Below are positions 59,341-64,000 of a stretch of 64,000 nucleotides of DNA, piece by piece (positions within the stretch are counted from its first letter, which is position 1; each line of letters opens with the position of its first letter). The stretch is from assembly GCA_009363875.1 (NCBI GenBank), contig CM018689.1:56049741-56113740 (forward strand), in the 5' to 3' direction. Source of the DNA: Mikania micrantha (Eukaryota > Streptophyta > Magnoliopsida > Asterales > Asteraceae). Both the position numbers and the translations under genes were made by a program. The notes under the pieces are model-generated. The model saw only the letters and a list, made by a program, of their open reading frames with translations, searched no databases and was not told where the DNA came from.

Positions 59341-61254
59341 TCAAAACTGGCAAGAAGTACCGAGCCTCTGTCTCTGCTTCTGACCCATTGCAATGGATTT
59401 GCGTTTTGCAAACGCAGGGTAAACCAGATCCTGAAAAATCTCCAGAAACAGATCCCATTGATCTTCATTCATGTCACCCAACTTCACAAAGCTAGCACCG
59501 GCTGCTATTGGCTCATTCGCGCTCCTGTGTCCAGATGATGAATTCACAGCCACATAACCACCACTTTCCGCCTTAGTTGTCTGGCTCTTCAAGTTACTAC
59601 CACCGCTGTTATCACTTAAACTCAACATTTTCATTGACAGCTTTGAAGCACACAGTACCTCACCAGATACAGGGCGTGCATCATCTTCTGTTTCCTCCTC
59701 ACTTTCTTCATCTTCCTCATCAAGTTTAGAAAGTGGGTTTCTACCAAACCCGAAACCCAAATTTTCATATGATAACTTTGGAGTGGAGTCAAACGTGGAA
59801 TAATCATAGTCGATTTGAAACTGGAACCCGTCTTCTTCTACTTCAAACTTCGGGGATGAAACCATCATTTCTGCTTCCTTCTCAGCTAATATCCTTCTAG
59901 CATCCATACATATAACCTCGAGTTCACTCGGTTCCTCTTCACCGCGCCTGAATTCCCGACTCATCATCTCACCAATTTCAGCTAAACACAAACCATAAGC
60001 AGCAGCTTCTTTTAAGAAAACCGTGCAGAGAATTAAAACCCGTAAGCAAGCCTCCCGAATCATAGGGAGTTCATTTTTTAGCATATCTGAATCGTAATAC
60101 GGGTCGAGCTTTTCAATGTACTCGAGTTCATCCTCTGAAAACGGGATTGAAGCTTGGGGCCAATGGATCCACTCAAAATATGGGTCCTCCAAATTTTCGG
60201 GTAAACAAAGCCCATGGTCAATGGGTATGAGTTCAACTTCACTAAATCTTCTATCATCATTAGTGTCAAGCTTTCTAACTAATAGATTTCCTGCGTGTCG
60301 ATCGGTGTTGAAAATTCTTATATCTAGTATACCGATGCGATGGACAGCAGATACCGGAAAACTTGAGGTTCCATGGTCACTAGCATCAAAATCATGTGAG
60401 ATAAACTGCTGGAATGAAGCAATCTTGCTAAGAAGTTTCTTTTTTCTTTGAATCTTGTTGCTGTTGTGTCCACTTACGCCATCATTAACATTGAAAATTG
60501 AATGTGTAATTTTGACCAATGCAGTGGCAGGCACATTAGCAAAGTGATCATAGTCAAGAAGATAAGCAGCCACCTCACGAAAACCCGTTTCACCTACCCG
60601 AACCGAACGTTTCAACCCCGGTTGACCAAGAGCTTTACCCACAAATCCTTTCGGGTTATTTGGCGCAAATGGTTCTTCATCAGTAGGCTTTACTATTGCG
60701 ACACTCTCACCTCTACTGTTTCTGAAATAATACGCTCCCCCTAGCCCCCCATGAACCGGGATCGGGTCAACTCCAGTCTTTATTGCATTCACAACCTCAT
60801 CAACAAGATGTTTTGTTTTCACAAAAATACTCGAATGGCCCAATATCTCAACAGGCCCGCTTTGATCTTTTTGTTGTATATCTCTACCAGTGGGGGATAA
60901 ACAAGGAGTTGAAGAGCTTCGATGCATAATATTTCTGGTTAAAAGAAGTGGTGAATCATTACGAATGGCACTAAGATCATTGTTCAAAACCATATCTCCA
61001 AAAGTCAAAGAGCTTTCTCCAATTGGAGCATTTAAAGCAATCTGTAACCTACGCTTAACCATATGAGCACTATCACTTCGATCTAGCTCCAACCCTAACA
61101 CACAACCCGTTTCAGTTTGAACAAAAACACGTCTTCTGCCAGTCGGTTTGACCCCTTCGATCCTAGTGTTTCCATGGTATTCCCTTCCTAAGGGACTTCT
61201 AAAAAGTGATACAGCCATCTGGGTTTGAACCGGGCTGTCCAGGTCAGCAGACAT
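59341..61254 (-). CDS. PI4KG: Phosphatidylinositol 4-kinase gamma with ubiquitin-like domain
   Basis: A single uninterrupted coding exon of 637 residues, ATG at 61254 and stop at 59341. It is close to Arabidopsis PI4K gamma 7: the N-terminus SPVQTQMAVSLF, the ubiquitin-like region (about 40-110, RRVFVQTETGCVLGLELDRS), then LSPTGRD and the kinase domain from about residue 165 to 440. The catalytic-type motifs are AIVKPTDEEPFAPNN (K189), NTDRHAGN (317-323) and PIDHGLCLPE (344-353). The tail is acidic (DEEDEESEEETEDD) and ends RQRLGTSCQF as in the family. Type II PI4K-like gamma proteins in plants have been reported to act as protein kinases more than lipid kinases, so the substrate is uncertain. 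The C-terminus, a long way from the kinase, is conserved. A 5' UTR intron is likely. Confidence 0.96.
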   Translation of the reverse strand: MSADLDSPVQTQMAVSLFRSPLGREYHGNTRIEGVKPTGRRRVFVQTETGCVLGLELDRSDSAHMVKRRLQIALNAPIGESSLTFGDMVLNNDLSAIRNDSPLLLTRNIMHRSSSTPCLSPTGRDIQQKDQSGPVEILGHSSIFVKTKHLVDEVVNAIKTGVDPIPVHGGLGGAYYFRNSRGESVAIVKPTDEEPFAPNNPKGFVGKALGQPGLKRSVRVGETGFREVAAYLLDYDHFANVPATALVKITHSIFNVNDGVSGHNSNKIQRKKKLLSKIASFQQFISHDFDASDHGTSSFPVSAVHRIGILDIRIFNTDRHAGNLLVRKLDTNDDRRFSEVELIPIDHGLCLPENLEDPYFEWIHWPQASIPFSEDELEYIEKLDPYYDSDMLKNELPMIREACLRVLILCTVFLKEAAAYGLCLAEIGEMMSREFRRGEEEPSELEVICMDARRILAEKEAEMMVSSPKFEVEEDGFQFQIDYDYSTFDSTPKLSYENLGFGFGRNPLSKLDEEDEESEEETEDDARPVSGEVLCASKLSMKMLSLSDNSGGSNLKSQTTKAESGGYVAVNSSSGHRSANEPIAAGASFVKLGDMNEDQWDLFLEIFQDLVYPAFAKRKSIAMGQKQRQRLGTSCQF

Positions 61255-61322
61255 GAACCAAAGGAAGGTAACTATGGGTGTTCTTTAATCACTCCCAAAA
61301 AAGATCCAAACCCAGAAATAAG

Positions 61323-61971
61323 CTGCAAACTAATGGCGGTAAACTGGTATGGTGCACGAACAATCATCAAACAGCAAAATTGGCCTCAATTCTTCACAGT
61401 AGACAGATCCATCTTACTAAATCAGATCAGTCTGTTCTGCAATAGGCACAAAAATGTCTGAATTAATTCCAAAAACCAATGCTGGTGATCAAGTTTCTCA
61501 AAAAAGAGTGCTTAAGAAAGAAATCAAACGATAATTTAGAAGATTTGTTTCTTAACTTGTGAGATACTGTAAACATATTTATGGAAACACCCTTTAATAA
61601 TACTCGGCAACCTAGAAAACATAGATCTATGCAAATCAATCTTTCTGAGATCTAAAATTGCAGTAAAGCATCACATTTTCATTACCAATACATGATATAT
61701 ATGCCTACAAAACACCAAATCAGCTTTTCCAACATCAGTGGTGCATATTTCGATCAAGACTTTTCACAAACACTTGGCGCGCACCCACAAAATGGAGAAA
61801 ACAGTTTCAATAATCACAAATTATAATTAGATTCTACCATAGATTATGATAAAACATCATAACGAGCTATGACTTAAGCTCCAAATGAAGATTATTAACA
61901 AAAAAACACGTAATCACGAAGATATGATAATCAGGAACAAGAAAACCCTAAATTGAAAACGAAAAACTCAC
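61323..61971 (-). other. Likely 5' UTR intron of the PI4K gamma gene
   Basis: On the minus strand, the donor CAATTG/GTGAGT lies at 61971 and the acceptor TTTGCAG/CT at 61323. The 649-base gap is AT-rich with no long frame. The leader exon would lie at about 61972-62150, with CT-rich sequence and a TATA-like CTATATAGA at 62198-62206. The splice sites are inferred from motifs only. Confidence 0.5.
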
Positions 61972-62197
61972 CAATTGAATAGATCCGTATATAGAATCAG
62001 AGAGGAAGAATCAATAGGCGAATTGCAGGATCAATTAGAGAGTCAACAAGGGCTGATGGGTCATTCGTAAACAGATAAGATTCAGACGGAGAGATGAGAA
62101 AGACAAAACCCTTTCTCCCTGTAATTGCTCCTTTTTCTCGCTCTAAAAAATCTTTGGCTTTCTCTCTCTAAAACCATCTCCCTCCTCTCGTCATTAT

Positions 62198-62206
62198 CTA
62201 TATAGA
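62198..62206 (-). promoter_or_regulatory. TATA-like motif of the PI4K gamma gene
   Basis: CTATATAGA on the minus strand, followed by a CT-rich leader containing AGAGAGAGA/TCTCTCTCT and GAGAGGAGGG. It fits a promoter for the leader exon described above. Confidence 0.4.
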
Positions 62207-63848
62207 GGTGAAGGGGGCTATGTGTAAATTATGTAAAGTAATTAAATAATGCATCACAACAACACATTAAATATTTTTATTTTTATTTTTTTAATACATT
62301 TTTGTATTGTTTTGTCTCATTAGATTTTACGCGTAAAAACTAAAAGCTAATATTTTTTTAATGGATATGTTAAGATTTTCATAAATGCCAATTAAAGATA
62401 TATTAATTGTAGGAGTAAATTATTTACAAACTAATTTTGAAAAAAAAAAAAAAAACTAAGAATCACGTACACACATGTAGTTAATTAATTAGTTGTAGAT
62501 TAGATGGTATTCTAATATTCTATTTTTTTATTCCCTTAAAAAATGTAATTATTTTACATGTATTACATAAAAGCCATTATACAAATCTTTACTTAGAAGT
62601 GGTTAAGAAAAATATGTGCTCATGTAACAGTCTAACAACAGTCAAGACCAAATACATATGAGTATATGACTAGTTGTTAAAGTGTAATAAAAGAAAACTA
62701 AAAATAAAACCTGTATTTAATACAAAGTAAAGAACAAAAAGTGTAATTTTGTAATATAAAAATACTTATTTAAGATAAAAGGTAAGTGAATCTTTTATGA
62801 ATTTCTCTTTCTATTTTTTTTTTTAAAAAAATTATTCACCTTTACATTGGGTAAGAAGTGAAAGAGGATAACTACCGTTGGATTGTTGATGAGTTGGTTA
62901 TGATCTGAGCCGTAGAATGGGCAGGCGATGAGCCTGATGAGGTGGAGATGACACATTGGATGGCGATGTGGCAAAAATGCACGTCCAAAACAGGTTGTAA
63001 CATACTAACATGACGGCTACTTGCATAATCCATGTGCTCCTCACGTTTTATTATTAATTTTCTAGTAATTCCATTTTTGGATTATTTCCTTTCACACATT
63101 TTTTTCATACAACCTTGAAACACAAACAATTTTTCATAAATAATCATAGACTACTTGAAGTACTAAATTAAAAAGCCTAGGTTCTTCCGGTTAAAGTCTG
63201 CACGAGTTGTAGCCGTTAAATTATCAGACAAGTGTTTGCTAAAGTATAAAATACAAAGTTATTTTTACACGACTTGACACGTATCATCTAACTATAAAAT
63301 AACAACTCCAGTACCAAAACACGACGGATTGATAGCAACTAATCAATAAAAATGAACTTTGTAAAAAATATAACCGAACCAAAGGATCTTCAATTGGTTA
63401 GATTACTTGGTTTAGTTTCCAAGTATTTCGATCATGATTGGATAAATTTATTATCTGTTAAAGACTTTATAGTCCAATCCCACAAGGGGTTTTATCAAAT
63501 ATTAAGTTTTATTATGAACCGTTGACATGATGGCGGATGTGATCGGGTAATATTGCTAATGGTATGATGGTACTCCAGTATTCATCAGTAATGATCTAAA
63601 TTAGTCGTTCAACAAATAAAAGAAAAACTAATGTTATCTTGAAAATTAAGTCGATATATCCATTACTGTGTATAGTTAGTCCGAAAGTGTCTTATATTAG
63701 AGATTAATAAAAAAAATAAAAGAAGGTTTGGACCAACGTATATTATCCCGTCGTGAACTTCAATGTTCCAAGTTGTGGATATTTACAAGTTTTGATGGAG
63801 TTAGACATGGAGGCAGTGCTCGGATCTTGCGCCAAATTCGTGTTACGC

Positions 63849-63886
<38 letters not shown>

Positions 63887-64000
63887 TTGAACAGCCAATA
63901 TTATTATTTATAATAATAAAATTATTGTTGTAGTCGCTGTTGTTATTAGGAATCAGCGAAACGCAACCTTAGTCTCTGTTTTATAGTTTATTATATACAA
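62207..64000. other. AT-rich intergenic DNA to the window end
   Basis: No gene was seen. A compact block at 62870-63010 has GATGAGTTGG, GGTGGAGATGAC and GGCGATGTGGC and could be part of a MITE. A perfect (AAT)n(ATT)n palindrome lies at 63849-63887. The window ends in similar AT-rich DNA. Confidence 0.4.
63849..63887. repeat. Palindromic AAT/ATT microsatellite
   Basis: Runs of AAT followed directly by runs of ATT form a perfect self-complementary tract able to fold into a cruciform or hairpin. Confidence 0.8.

Overview
This is a piece of a eudicot plant nuclear genome. The DNA is AT-rich, the genes have many introns, and the space between them is filled with plant transposons. Small SINEs, Helitrons and long LTRs with TGTCACACCCC-type ends would suit an asterid such as a member of the Asteraceae, but that lineage is a guess. 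The window holds six genes that I can model exon by exon. No bacterial, viral or organellar gene block was seen.

Genes from left to right: (1) 4902-8252 minus, a WPP-domain-interacting tail-anchored protein (WIT1/2 type) of the outer nuclear envelope. (2) 13450-14186 minus, a small B3-domain protein of the DUF313-like class. (3) 17649-22152 minus, the chloroplast-stroma HSP90 (HSP90C), 19 exons and 788 residues. (4) 47984-49180 plus, a secreted peptide precursor of the RGF/GOLVEN/CLEL family. (5) 56391-58586 plus, a plant 3-methyladenine DNA glycosylase I (TAG) homologue. (6) 59341-61254 minus, a type II phosphatidylinositol 4-kinase gamma with a ubiquitin-like domain. They are ordinary independent plant genes with no operon-like relation. 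Gene 5 and gene 6 converge tail to tail with about 750 bases between their stop codons.

The rest is mobile DNA, and much of it can be bounded to the base because target-site duplications (TSDs) survive. Helitrons with CTAG/TTAG ends and 3' hairpins lie at 76-542, 1277-1683, 11316-12117, 49763-50218 and 53693-54040. Four hAT-like MITEs with exact 8-bp TSDs have bodies made of one short word repeated in both orientations (2742-2994, 9968-10504, 22763-23372, 50332-50660). SINEs with 11-17 bp TSDs include three copies of one family that shares a conserved internal hairpin (3265-3541, 5730-5997, 53036-53323). A CACTA-type element at 14465-15732 carries a tandem array and a LINE fragment. Between 27200 and 38040 lies an LTR-retrotransposon nest: a unit with a Cassandra-like 5S-bearing TRIM at its right end, an Athila-like Ty3 remnant with a 129-bp inverted repeat, and a 3,068-bp solo LTR with an exact 5-bp TSD.

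The long stretches 23750-26490 and 38040-45170 are AT-rich and hold only decayed repeat fragments. No wholly new system was found. The most interesting items are the peptide hormone gene, the 5S/TRIM composite with its shared outer TSD, the SINE hairpin, the word-repeat MITEs and a W-box array inside the solo LTR.
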